DNA of 33,357 nt from Pseudomonas sp. HMWF021. Its GTDB lineage: Bacteria; Pseudomonadota; Gammaproteobacteria; Pseudomonadales; Pseudomonadaceae. Shown here piece by piece: positions 1-7,147 of this stretch (position 1 is its first letter; each line of letters opens with the position of its first letter). A program made the position numbers and the translations under genes. The notes under the pieces are model-generated. The model saw only the letters and a list, made by a program, of their open reading frames with translations, was not told the origin of the DNA and made no database searches. The DNA lies in assembly GCF_003061005.1 (NCBI RefSeq), contig NZ_QAIK01000104.1, forward strand, positions 1 through 33,357, written 5' to 3'.

Positions 1-31
1 TCCCCATGTGAGAGTAGGTCATCGTCAAGAT
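1..31 (+). rRNA. rrf: 5S ribosomal RNA, 3' end only
   Basis: The first 31 bases match the 3' end of gamma-proteobacterial 5S rRNA as I know it: a CCCCATGTGAGAGTAGG segment followed by CATCGTCAAG, which would pair with the TTGACGAT at the 5' end of the molecule. The rest of the gene, and presumably a 16S-23S-5S operon, lies before the window. An intrinsic terminator follows within 10 bases, so this is the end of the rRNA operon. Confidence 0.85.
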
Positions 32-40
32 TAAATTCCG

Positions 41-76
41 AAACCCCAATTGCGAAAGCAGTTGGGGTTTTGTTTT
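41..76 (+). terminator. Intrinsic terminator of the rRNA operon
   Basis: A 9-bp stem, AAACCCCAA at 41-49 with TTGGGGTTT at 62-70, is capped by a GC-GAAA-GC hairpin and followed by TGTTTT. It lies directly after the 5S rRNA end and is a typical Pseudomonas rrn terminator. Confidence 0.88.
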
Positions 77-266
77 GCCCGCAGGAAAGTGGTTTGCTCG
101 TTCGAATCAGCAGGTACGCGCGGTCCAATCGTCGCGAGGACCGCCATTGGGGAAAATCCTTCTGAAGTGACCACTCGGTTTTTGGTATGGTGCAGCTCGT
201 TTTTTAACGGACTGATGTCATGCCCACGGATCGGCACTCAAATTATGTCAAAGAGTTGCTGTAGAA

Positions 267-2159
267 ATGCCTGAACCAATCCCGATCAAGGATCACGAAA
301 AAGAGAAGCGGCTGGTCAACAAACGGTTGATTGCCTGCGCTCTGTTCGTCTTTGCTATCAGCTGCGCGCTGGTGGTGCGCTTGTACATCTTGCAAGTGGT
401 TGAATACGACTACCATTCGACCATCTCTGAAAACAATCGCGTGCACGTCTTGCCAATCCCGCCGACAAGAGGCCTGATCTACGATCGCAATGGCGTGCTG
501 CTCGCCGATAACCGTCCCAGTTACAACCTGATCATCACCCGTGAACGCACTACTGATGTCAATCAGGAGTTGGACGAAGTGATCAACCTGCTGCATTTGC
601 CCGCCGAAGATCGCACGGTTTTCGATAAGGCCATGAAGCAATCCCGTCACCCATTCACCCCGGTGACGTTGTTCTACGAGCTGACGGAAGAACAGATCGC
701 CGTATTGGCGGTTAACGAGTTCCGATTGCCAGGTATCGACGTCGAGCCGCAGTTCGTTCGGCATTATCCACTGGGTTCACACTTCGCGCATTCGATCGGC
801 TACGTCGGCCGGATCAACGAAAAAGAATCCAAGACCCTCGACTCGGTTGAATACCGCGGCACGCAATCCATCGGTAAAACCGGCATTGAACGCTTCTACG
901 AAGCGCAGCTGCATGGTCATGTCGGCTATGAAGAAGTTGAAACCAACGCTCAGGGCCGAGTATTGCGGGTGCTCAAACACACCGATCCGATTCCTGGCAA
1001 AAACATCGTTCTGAGCCTCGACGTTAAACTGCAGGAGGCTGCCGAAGCCGCACTGGGCGACCGTCGTGGTTCGGTGGTTGCGCTTGATCCGTCTACGGGT
1101 GAAGTGCTGGCAATGGTCAGCAATCCGAGTTTCGACCCGAACCTGTTTGTGACCGGCATCAGTTCCAAGGAGTACTCGGCGCTACGCGACTCCATTGATC
1201 GGCCGCTGTTCAACCGTGTGCTGCGCGGCCTGTATGCGCCGGGCTCGACCATCAAGCCGGAAGTGGCGATTGCCGGCCTCGATGCCGGTGTCGTGACACC
1301 GCAGACCCGCGTCTTTGACCCCGGCTACTACCAACTCCCGGATTTCGATCACAAGTACCGCAACTGGAATCACAGCGGCGACGGCTGGGTGGACATGGAC
1401 GCGGCGATCATGCGCTCCAACGACACTTACTTCTACGACCTGGCGCACAAGCTCGGCATCGATCGCCTGCATGACTACATGGCGATGTTCGGCCTCGGCG
1501 AAAAAGTCTCGCTGGACATGTTCGAAGAGTCGCCCGGTTTGATGCCGTCTCAGGCCTGGAAGCGTGCCACGCGCCGTCAGGCGTGGTTCCCGGGTGAGAC
1601 GGTGATCCTCGGCATCGGACAAGGCTACATGCAGGTCACACCGCTGCAACTGGCCCAGGCCACTGCGCTGATTGCCAACAAGGGTGTATGGAATCGCCCG
1701 CACCTGGCGAAGACGGTCGATGGCGTGGCACCGGTCGACGAGCATCCGATGCCGAACATTCTGCTGAAGAACCCGCGTGACTGGGATCAGGTCAATCACG
1801 GCATGCAGATGGTGATGCACGATGCCCGGGGTATTGCTCGCGCCGCTGCGGCAGGCGCGCAATACCGCATTGCCGGCAAGAGTGGTACTGCGCAAGTGGT
1901 GGCGATCAAGCAGGGCGAGCGCTACAACCGCGAGAAAACTCTCGAACGCCATCGCGACAATGCGTTATTCGTGGGCTTCGCGCCGGCTGAGCACCCGAAG
2001 ATCGCGATCTCGGTCATGATCGAAAACGGCGAGGCTGGGGGTCGAGTTGCAGGTCCCGTGGTGCGGCAGATCATGGACGCCTGGTTACTGGATCAGGATG
2101 GCCATCTCAAGCCGCAATATGCCGCGCCGGCCAAACCTGCGGGTGATCCGCATGTTTGA
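267..2159 (+). CDS. mrdA: Penicillin-binding protein 2 (peptidoglycan D,D-transpeptidase), probable MrdA paralogue
   Basis: This 630-residue class B penicillin-binding protein cross-links peptidoglycan during cell elongation. A short cytoplasmic N-terminus leads into one membrane segment (about residues 18-40), then the periplasmic dimerisation domain with a PPTRGLIYDRNG motif, then the transpeptidase domain. All three active-site motifs are visible: STIK at 327-330 with Ser327 as the acylated nucleophile, SND at 384-386 and KSGT at 538-541. The length is normal for PBP2. The start has no strong ribosome binding site, but residue 1 fits the family N-terminus. In Pseudomonas the main mrdA lies beside rodA in the rod-shape operon. 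Here the gene stands alone behind an rRNA operon, so it is probably a second copy. That paralogy is inferred from context only. Confidence 0.88.
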   Translation: MPEPIPIKDHEKEKRLVNKRLIACALFVFAISCALVVRLYILQVVEYDYHSTISENNRVHVLPIPPTRGLIYDRNGVLLADNRPSYNLIITRERTTDVNQELDEVINLLHLPAEDRTVFDKAMKQSRHPFTPVTLFYELTEEQIAVLAVNEFRLPGIDVEPQFVRHYPLGSHFAHSIGYVGRINEKESKTLDSVEYRGTQSIGKTGIERFYEAQLHGHVGYEEVETNAQGRVLRVLKHTDPIPGKNIVLSLDVKLQEAAEAALGDRRGSVVALDPSTGEVLAMVSNPSFDPNLFVTGISSKEYSALRDSIDRPLFNRVLRGLYAPGSTIKPEVAIAGLDAGVVTPQTRVFDPGYYQLPDFDHKYRNWNHSGDGWVDMDAAIMRSNDTYFYDLAHKLGIDRLHDYMAMFGLGEKVSLDMFEESPGLMPSQAWKRATRRQAWFPGETVILGIGQGYMQVTPLQLAQATALIANKGVWNRPHLAKTVDGVAPVDEHPMPNILLKNPRDWDQVNHGMQMVMHDARGIARAAAAGAQYRIAGKSGTAQVVAIKQGERYNREKTLERHRDNALFVGFAPAEHPKIAISVMIENGEAGGRVAGPVVRQIMDAWLLDQDGHLKPQYAAPAKPAGDPHV

Positions 2160-2167
2160 TCCTGCAA

Positions 2168-2210
2168 GTCGCCCGGCACGAATTCACGCACGCGGAGCGC
2201 GCTGGGCGAC
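2168..2210. terminator. Possible hairpin between convergent genes
   Basis: GTCGCCC at 2168-2174 can pair with GGGCGAC at 2204-2210 around a GC-rich interior. It lies between two convergent genes and could end both transcripts. There is no T-run on either side, so an intrinsic terminator is not established. Confidence 0.25.
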
Positions 2211-2225
2211 GTGCAATCACATGAA

Positions 2226-2897
2226 CTACTTGCAGCTATAACCCTCGGGCATCGTTACGGTGTAGTTGCGCTGCACGCGATCGTGGAAATCCAGATTCTG
2301 CAGGCCTTGTTCCACCAGAAAGGTTTCGACCTTGGTAGCCTGGCAATCTTCATTGTAGGACGAAGCCCGAAGCAGGTAGACCGTACGCTTGCTCACTTCA
2401 TCCCGGGCAGTGGCGATGAAGGTGCTGAGGGTGGTGTAACCGGTCCGCTCCGACGTACCTACTGGGCCATAGGTGGTTTTTGGGGTACTGGTACAGCTCA
2501 GTCGGTCGTCTTTCTTCTTGATGTTTTTGCACACCGTCGAGGTGCTGGTCGTTACCTGGCCGTAATCAGTGGCGGTATAACGGTAGGACACTTGCCGGCT
2601 GCCGATATCGAGGGTGACGGTCATTTTGACCGGAGCGTGGGTTTTCGGTAGATCAGCGTCGGTATAAACCTCTCGAAAGCCCTGATCTTTCAACGCATTC
2701 ACCATGTCGCGAAGATAGTAGCGGGCAGTCAGTGCATTTTCAGCCGTGCCGCTTGCCGAGGTCACCAGCACCGTTGCCTTTCGATCAAACGAGTAGTCCG
2801 GATCAGGTATTGCGTTGAGCGCTACGTCCATTTGCGTGGCGCAGCCGCTGAGTGACGCTGTCAGCGATAACAGCGCGCATAATAAAAAACGGGACAT
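2226..2897 (-). CDS. Uncharacterised outer-membrane-type lipoprotein
   Basis: The 223-residue product begins with a lipoprotein signal peptide ending in a clear lipobox, L16-S17-G18-C19, so it should be lipidated at Cys19 and held in the envelope. The residue after Cys is Ala, with no Asp at +2, which favours sorting to the outer membrane. The mature part is rich in Thr, Ser and Tyr and looks beta-rich. It has further cysteines in the middle and near the C-terminus (SCTS, EDC, YSCK) that could form disulfides. I do not recognise a specific family; a general resemblance to DUF4136-type lipoproteins is only an impression. It converges on the PBP2 gene and is separated by 84 bp from the regulator gene upstream of it. 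Confidence 0.7.
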   Translation of the reverse strand: MSRFLLCALLSLTASLSGCATQMDVALNAIPDPDYSFDRKATVLVTSASGTAENALTARYYLRDMVNALKDQGFREVYTDADLPKTHAPVKMTVTLDIGSRQVSYRYTATDYGQVTTSTSTVCKNIKKKDDRLSCTSTPKTTYGPVGTSERTGYTTLSTFIATARDEVSKRTVYLLRASSYNEDCQATKVETFLVEQGLQNLDFHDRVQRNYTVTMPEGYSCK

Positions 2898-2981
2898 GAA
2901 ATAGCCGCCTTGAAACTAAGGATTGAATAAGTGTTGAACGATTGGGACTAGCGAGAAACAAGTCGCCGTTGGGGGGGAGTC

Positions 2982-3188
2982 TCAGTCTTTCTGGTATTCC
3001 AGCAGATCGCCCGGCTGGCAATCGAGCGCAGCGCAGAGCTTGTCCAGAGTTGCCATCTTCACCCCTTTGACTTTGCCGTTTTTCAGCAACGACAGATTGG
3101 CCTCGGTGATTCCGAGCAGGGCGGCTAACTCTTTCGAGCGAATTTTTTGCGTGGCCATGACGACGTCAAGGCGGACGATAATGGTCAT
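2982..3188 (-). CDS. Small XRE/Cro-CI family transcriptional regulator (YozG-like)
   Basis: The 68-residue protein is essentially one helix-turn-helix domain: ELAALLGITEANLSLLKNGK forms the DNA-binding core and CAALDCQPGDLLEY is the characteristic C-terminal helix of the YozG-like group. The N-terminus MTIIVRLD supports the start at 3188, although a second Met at residue 11 exists. The start lies only 9 bases after the stop of the membrane-protein gene, with no separate ribosome binding site visible, so translation is probably coupled. This regulator plus DUF2975 pair recurs in many bacteria. The regulator probably controls its own operon, which is inference from the pairing and the palindromes upstream of the first gene. 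Confidence 0.85.
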   Translation of the reverse strand: MTIIVRLDVVMATQKIRSKELAALLGITEANLSLLKNGKVKGVKMATLDKLCAALDCQPGDLLEYQKD

Positions 3189-3197
3189 TATATTGTT

Positions 3198-3803
3198 CTA
3201 TATGTACTGACTTTGCTCATCGCTGAGTGCTTTTGCGTCACGCATGATAATTGAAAACGAACAGAGCAATACGCCTTTGATTATCTCGTAGGCAGAGGAG
3301 GAGGACAGGCCAATGGAGAACCGGAAAATGCGACTTCCCGGTGGCAGATCTATCGACAAGGCCAGACCTTGCAGGGTTTCTACCAGCGGATAGGTTGATG
3401 GGGAGACGATGCAGATAATTCCTACCCGCCACAGGACTCCGATATTACGATCCGTCCAGGTTTCGCCGCGCGACAAGCGCAGGAAAAACAATCCCGTCAG
3501 CCAGAGCGCGTAGGCCGACAGGATAACGGGCAGGAAGTCCAAAGCGATAATCAGCGCAGTGGCCGTTGACGACAGCCAGGTGTCGGGATCGAGCAAGGCG
3601 CCTTCGACAAACGGATCGCGCAATTGTGGAGAGCCTTCAGCAAACGCATAGAGCAGATTCGCCACCATCTCATCGGTCTTGAGTAGCCAGACCGTGGCGG
3701 TGCTGCCGGCCTCCGTCACACCCAGAACCCAGACCAGAATCGCAGCCAGCAGCCCGATCCAGTGCATGCGCTGCAGCGCCAATCCATTGTTGAGAGTACT
3801 CAT
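3198..3803 (-). CDS. DUF2975 family integral membrane protein
   Basis: The 201-residue product has four likely membrane segments, at about residues 14-36, 83-107, 124-146 and 168-188. This is the usual topology and length of DUF2975 proteins. Their biochemical function is unknown. The start has a good ribosome binding site (AGGA about 6 bases before the ATG). It is the first gene of a two-gene operon with the XRE regulator just downstream, the standard arrangement for this family. An AT-rich stretch with two overlapping palindromes lies upstream and is the likely promoter and operator. Confidence 0.8.
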   Translation of the reverse strand: MSTLNNGLALQRMHWIGLLAAILVWVLGVTEAGSTATVWLLKTDEMVANLLYAFAEGSPQLRDPFVEGALLDPDTWLSSTATALIIALDFLPVILSAYALWLTGLFFLRLSRGETWTDRNIGVLWRVGIICIVSPSTYPLVETLQGLALSIDLPPGSRIFRFSIGLSSSSAYEIIKGVLLCSFSIIMRDAKALSDEQSQYI

Positions 3804-3844
3804 GAGAATTCCTGGTTGTTTCGGTGAGGCAGCGAATTCTCAAT

Positions 3845-3861
3845 GATAAATTATCGAATAA
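3845..3861 (-). promoter_or_regulatory. Overlapping palindromes upstream of the DUF2975-XRE operon (candidate operator)
   Basis: GATAAATTATC at 3845-3855 is a perfect 5+1+5 palindrome, and TTATCGAATAA at 3851-3861 is a second 4+3+4 palindrome sharing five bases with it. They lie about 45 bp before the DUF2975 start in the most AT-rich intergenic stretch nearby. On the minus strand TTAATT, a 17-base spacer and TATCAT could serve as a weak promoter across the same bases. The position suits an autoregulatory operator for the XRE protein. No binding is known. Confidence 0.35.
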
Positions 3862-3947
3862 CAATAATTAATTTTGATTTTGTGCGTGACATATTGCAGC
3901 ACCAGCTCCAACGCTTTTGCGAGCATGCCCTCTAAACCATTACGAAA

Positions 3948-4352
3948 TCAGGCACCCGGCACCGGGCAGCTCATATCCCCCTCCTGACATTTCAGATACT
4001 GCTTGAGCGCCTCGACGCGCGCCTTGGTCACCCCGGTCAGGCAATTGCTGTAGATCAGCGGATAGACACTCCCGCCTTCGACCCCGGACGCCGAAAACTT
4101 GCACTCGGCATCGCGAAAGCCGATCCACGCTCGCTGCGCACCCACCAGCAGCTTCTTGCTGTCAGGGTTGTCCTTCAGGCGACTGGTGATCTGCTGATAC
4201 ACCGCGTTCAATTCCTTGTCCGCCGCTTTGAATTCCTGCCCGGCACACTGATTCAGGGTGGCCTGATCGCTGGCATTGGCGCAGTTGACGGCAGCGTGGG
4301 CGACGGGAATGAAGAGGAAGGGGGTCAGGGCCAGAAGCAGGCGTGGGGACAT
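3948..4352 (-). CDS. Periplasmic LprI-like (DUF1311) protein
   Basis: The 134-residue product has a signal peptide with a probable cleavage at AHA-A near residue 20, so it is exported to the periplasm. The mature domain shows the DUF1311/LprI N-terminal pattern: an early NCANASDQATLNQC segment, a middle helical YQQI region, a QRAWIGFRDAEC motif and a late NCLTG cysteine. The cysteines suggest two conserved disulfides. Family members include the mycobacterial lysozyme inhibitor LprI, but most have no known role, so lysozyme inhibition should not be assumed. An additional CQEGDMSC pair sits at the C-terminus. The ribosome binding site is weak. The gene is separate from its neighbours. Confidence 0.82.
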   Translation of the reverse strand: MSPRLLLALTPFLFIPVAHAAVNCANASDQATLNQCAGQEFKAADKELNAVYQQITSRLKDNPDSKKLLVGAQRAWIGFRDAECKFSASGVEGGSVYPLIYSNCLTGVTKARVEALKQYLKCQEGDMSCPVPGA

Positions 4353-4409
4353 GGGTAATCTCGCTGTGTCGGAAGGAAGTACTGAGCATCTTAGCGGCTC
4401 TGGGCGCTT

Positions 4410-5330
4410 CTATTCAGGTACGCGTAGCCGGGACGCTTCGAGCAGGCGATCTGCGGTGGCCGCTATCTCCTCGCCATCATGGAGCATTTCCAGCCAGTGG
4501 GCAGGAATCGCCCGAACACCGTAATGGGCGCCGGCTACCTGACCGACGATAGCGGCCGTGGTATCGGCGTCATCGCCCAGGTTGGCGGCTTGCAGAATCG
4601 CCGCTGCGAAGCTGTCGGTGTGATGAAAACACCACAGCGCCGCTTCCAGTGACTCGACGCTATAGCCGCTGCCACGGATTTCGCTCACAGACTTCGCCAG
4701 ATAATGACCTTGAGCGATGGCTGCGACTTTGCTTTCAGCGAAGGTCGAGTCTGGCAGTGTGCGCAACTCTGACTTTGCGGCGCCAAGCAGAGCCTTGTAG
4801 ATCACCTCGGCCAACAACTGACAGCATTCGATGGCTTCGGCAGCTGCGTGGGTTGTCCGCGAACTGTCTGTGGCGAACTGGCGGATCTGCCGGGCATCAG
4901 GAAAACAAAACAGTACCACCGGCACCAGGCGCATCAGCGAACCGTTGCCGGCGGTAAACGGGTCGGTGGATCCCGCAAAGGGCTGACCGGTTTGCTGATA
5001 CCGCGCCAGCGCCTGGCTGACCGTCATGCCGATGTCGAAACAATCACCGGTGGAGCTGAGATAGCCCCATTTCCACCAGTTGAGGTACCGTCCCATCTGG
5101 TCGACCGCATCGAATGTGTTTTTGCTCAGCAGGCTTTATGCCAGGCACAGCGCCATTGAGGTGTCATCCGTCCATTGCCCTGGCTTCAAGTGGAAGGGGC
5201 CGCCACCAACCATGTCCGTCAATGGCTGGAATGAGTCCCGCGGCTTGAATTCCACCGCGGTTCCTACAGCGTCGCCACAGGCAAGGCCGAGCAGGGCGCC
5301 GCGATAACGCTCGCAAAGGGATGGCTGCAT
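4410..5330 (-). pseudogene. ADP-ribosylglycohydrolase (DraG-like), interrupted by an in-frame stop
   Basis: The frame encodes a full-size ADP-ribosylglycohydrolase of about 306 residues, which would remove ADP-ribose from proteins or small molecules using two bound metal ions. The N-terminal segment has [10 protein letters not shown] (19-28) and the metal-binding WTDDTSM (53-59). The C-terminal part has the second metal motif DDADT (253-257). Codon 65 is TAA, at 5136-5138, exactly after MALCLA where homologues usually continue with an acidic residue and an SLL-type helix. After the stop the same frame is open through to 4410, so this is a single nonsense change (most simply GAA to TAA) and not a frameshift. 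The fragments split the two metal motifs, so neither should be active alone. A reading or assembly error, or stop readthrough, remains possible. Confidence 0.82.
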
Positions 5331-5527
5331 GTTTCGTCCTTGTTCGATTCCATTTCTTGGGAAAAGGTAACAGGTTCATCGGATGGGAGCGCCCGACATT
5401 CTCTCGTTCTGTGATCGGAAATGCCGCCGAATGTTTCCCTCGTGCTGCACAGGTGCACGGCTTTTGATACAACTTCAGGTTGGACATGTGGTCATACAAG
5501 CCTACTGTTCAGAACAGGAGGTGACGT

Positions 5528-6016
5528 ATGAAACCAGTACCCAATAGTTTCGAACGCAAAATCACCCTCAAGGCGCCGCGTTCCTATGTCTGGCGTGCAT
5601 TGGTCGATGCCGAAGCGTTTGGCCAGTGGTTTGGTGTAGCGCTGGAGGGCAGGCGGTTCATCGCCGGTGAATGGACGCAGGGGCAGGTTACTTACCCCGG
5701 TTATGAACACGTGTTGTGGAACGTGCTGGTTGAACGGGTCGAGCCACAGCAGTTGTTCTCGTTTCGCTGGCACCCGTATGCGGTCAACCCGAAAATCGAC
5801 TATTCCCAGGAGCCGACGACACTGGTCAGGTTCGAGCTGCAGGATTACGAGGGCGGCACGTTGCTCAAGGTGTCCGAGTCCGGTTTCGCGCACATTCCCG
5901 ATGTGCGGCAAAAAGAGGCGTATCACATGGACAGCCGTGGCTGGGAGGAACAACTGACTCGACTTGAACATTTTCTTGCCGAAAGCGCCAAAACCCGAAA
6001 GCGTGACGGTGACTGA
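5528..6016 (+). CDS. SRPBCC/AHSA1-family (activator of Hsp90 ATPase-like) domain protein
   Basis: The 162-residue product has the START/AHSA1 fold pattern. The N-terminal strand and helix FERKITLKAPRSYVWRALVDA is followed by a QWFGVALEG turn, a mid-protein FSFRWHPYAV strand, and a C-terminal helix GWEEQLTRLEHFLAE. Such proteins form a hydrophobic ligand pocket; their ligands are generally unknown and bacterial members are not proven Hsp90 partners. The start is decided by a very strong ribosome binding site (AGGAGG, 7 bases before the ATG). The stop lies 7 bases before the start of the kinase gene, so the two are co-transcribed and probably translationally coupled. Confidence 0.85.
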   Translation: MKPVPNSFERKITLKAPRSYVWRALVDAEAFGQWFGVALEGRRFIAGEWTQGQVTYPGYEHVLWNVLVERVEPQQLFSFRWHPYAVNPKIDYSQEPTTLVRFELQDYEGGTLLKVSESGFAHIPDVRQKEAYHMDSRGWEEQLTRLEHFLAESAKTRKRDGD

Positions 6017-6023
6017 TAGCGCA

Positions 6024-6824
6024 ATGTTTGAACCCTGGCTGCGTCGCTGGGCGCTGGTGCCGGACGGTGAGCCAATCATCACTCCGGGCAGCCGTCTGTT
6101 ACCGGTTTATTTCGGTGAAGCGCCAGCCATGCTCAAGATCGCGCTGGATACCGACGAGCAGTACGGCAATCGGCTGATGACCTGGTGGGACGGTGACGGC
6201 GCCGCGCAGGTGCTGGCCCATCACGAGAACGCTCTGCTGCTGGAGCGGGCCATGGGCCGGCGTTCGCTGATGCACATGGCGCTCAACGGTCAGGACGACG
6301 CGGCCACGCGGATCATGTGTACGGCGCTGGCGCGCTTGCACGCGCCACGTCCGACGCCACCACCGCCGCTGGTGGAGCTGGGGCCGTGGTTTGCGTCGCT
6401 GCAAGTGGCCGCCATCGAGCATGGCGGCCCTTACGCCCGCAGCCTGCAAACAGCGCAAACGTTGCTAGCTGAACCGCAGGATGTGGTGGTGCTGCACGGT
6501 GACATGCACCACGACAATGTCCTTGATTTCGGTCAGCGCGGCTGGCTGGCGATCGATCCCAAGCGGGTTCGCGGCGAGCGTGGTTTTGATTACGCCAACC
6601 TGATCTGCAACCCGGACTTGCCCACGGCAGGCGACCCCGAGCGTTTCCGGCGGCAGGTCGAGGTCATTGTCGACGCAGCCATGCTGGATCGCCGACGGTT
6701 GCTGCAGTGGGTGCATGCGTTCGCCGGGTTGTCCGCCGCCTGGTTTCTGGAGGATGACCAGCAGGAACAGGCCGACGGGCAGCTGAACATAGCGCGCATC
6801 GCGGCGTGCATGCTGGATGCCTGA
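6024..6824 (+). CDS. APH(6)/hydroxyurea-type small-molecule phosphotransferase
   Basis: The 266-residue product belongs to the aminoglycoside 6-phosphotransferase/hydroxyurea kinase family. The Brenner-type catalytic loop HGDMHHDN (158-165) supplies the catalytic Asp160 and metal-binding Asn165. IDPKR (177-181) supplies the second metal-binding Asp178 and is followed by the RGERGFDYANLICNP signature of this family. I chose the ATG at 6024 over an in-frame start at 5964 because it begins just after the upstream stop and avoids a long overlap. Family members phosphorylate streptomycin or related alcohols, but chromosomal copies in Pseudomonas need not confer resistance. The coupling to an SRPBCC gene suggests a shared small-molecule substrate, which is inference. 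Confidence 0.85.
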   Translation: MFEPWLRRWALVPDGEPIITPGSRLLPVYFGEAPAMLKIALDTDEQYGNRLMTWWDGDGAAQVLAHHENALLLERAMGRRSLMHMALNGQDDAATRIMCTALARLHAPRPTPPPPLVELGPWFASLQVAAIEHGGPYARSLQTAQTLLAEPQDVVVLHGDMHHDNVLDFGQRGWLAIDPKRVRGERGFDYANLICNPDLPTAGDPERFRRQVEVIVDAAMLDRRRLLQWVHAFAGLSAAWFLEDDQQEQADGQLNIARIAACMLDA

Positions 6825-6852
6825 CTGGCGTAAGGGTTTTCGGAAGGGCTTC

Positions 6853-6870
6853 TATAGCGAATGTCTTACA
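6853..6870 (+). promoter_or_regulatory. GacA-type upstream activating site of the RsmX-like RNA (imperfect)
   Basis: The known GacA site for Rsm RNAs is TGTAAG-N6-CTTACA. Here the right half CTTACA (6865-6870) is perfect, while the left half TATAGC (6853-6858) matches at three of six positions. The centre lies about 65 bases before the predicted transcription start, the spacing known for Rsm RNA promoters. Confidence 0.6.
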
Positions 6871-6892
6871 CGCACTGGTAGCTTTTGCGACT

Positions 6893-6920
6893 TTTACAGA
6901 TTGGATCCACACCGTAATCT
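6893..6920 (+). promoter_or_regulatory. Promoter of the RsmX-like RNA
   Basis: TTTACA (6893-6898), a 16-base spacer and TAATCT (6915-6920) form a reasonable -35/-10 pair, predicting a start near 6927. Confidence 0.55.
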
Positions 6921-6926
6921 ACACCC

Positions 6927-7043
6927 ATCAACTGAGACACAGGGAGTGTTTCAGGGTCATGGATGATCGACCATTGCAAGGATCGCTGCCGACAGGGAGT
7001 CGATAATGGTCTTGGGAAAAACCCGCTTCGGCGGGTTTTTTTT
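6927..7043 (+). ncRNA. rsmX: RsmX-like regulatory RNA (antagonist of RsmA/RsmE)
   Basis: RsmX, RsmY and RsmZ are Gac-controlled RNAs that sequester the translational repressors RsmA/RsmE through GGA motifs, preferably in hairpin loops. This roughly 117-base stretch has that design. CTGAGACAC (6932-6940) pairs with GTGTTTCAG (6946-6954) to expose the loop AGGGA, and CGAC/GTCG (6990-6993, 6999-7002) exposes a second AGGGA loop. Further GGA motifs occur at 6961-6963 (ATGGAT), 6980-6982 (AAGGAT) and 7015-7017. The RNA ends in a UUCG-capped terminator. Length, two terminal AGGGA hairpins and the GacA-type site all fit RsmX from P. fluorescens as I remember it. The exact 5' end is inferred from the promoter. 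There is no credible ORF. Confidence 0.85.
7017..7043 (+). terminator. Intrinsic terminator of the RsmX-like RNA
   Basis: ACCCGC at 7021-7026 and GCGGGT at 7031-7036 enclose a TTCG tetraloop. A-residues precede the stem and eight T follow, so the stem can extend through A-U pairs. Confidence 0.9.
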
Positions 7044-7048
7044 CGCCT

Positions 7049-7134
7049 TGTAGGAGCTGCCGCAGGCTGCGATCTTTTGATCTTGCTTCTTGAAAGCCAA
7101 AATCAAAAGATCGCAGCCTGCGGCAGCTCCTACA
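7049..7134. repeat. Palindromic repeat, family 1 (33-bp perfect inverted arms)
   Basis: Arms at 7049-7081 and 7102-7134 are perfect inverted copies starting with TGTAGGAGCTGCCGCAGG, separated by 20 bases. It is one of five copies of this family in the window and resembles a REP doublet (REPIN-type). It lies between the RsmX-like terminator and the acnA stop, 13 bases from the latter, so it probably also forms the 3' end of acnA mRNA. Confidence 0.9.
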
Positions 7135-7147
7135 GGGGAGCGCGGTT

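Noticed and set aside
120..144. GCGGTCC/GGACCGC hairpin upstream of the PBP2 gene
   Set aside because: The stem is only 7 bp with an 11-base loop and no T-run, and I could not link it to a promoter or known regulatory element.
50..274. 74-codon plus-strand frame running from the rRNA terminator into the PBP2 gene
   Set aside because: It begins inside the terminator stem region, has no ribosome binding site and overlaps the PBP2 start.
5164..5499. 111-codon minus-strand frame overlapping the start of the ADP-ribosylglycohydrolase gene
   Set aside because: It is in a different frame from the recognisable enzyme sequence and lacks a ribosome binding site or domain.
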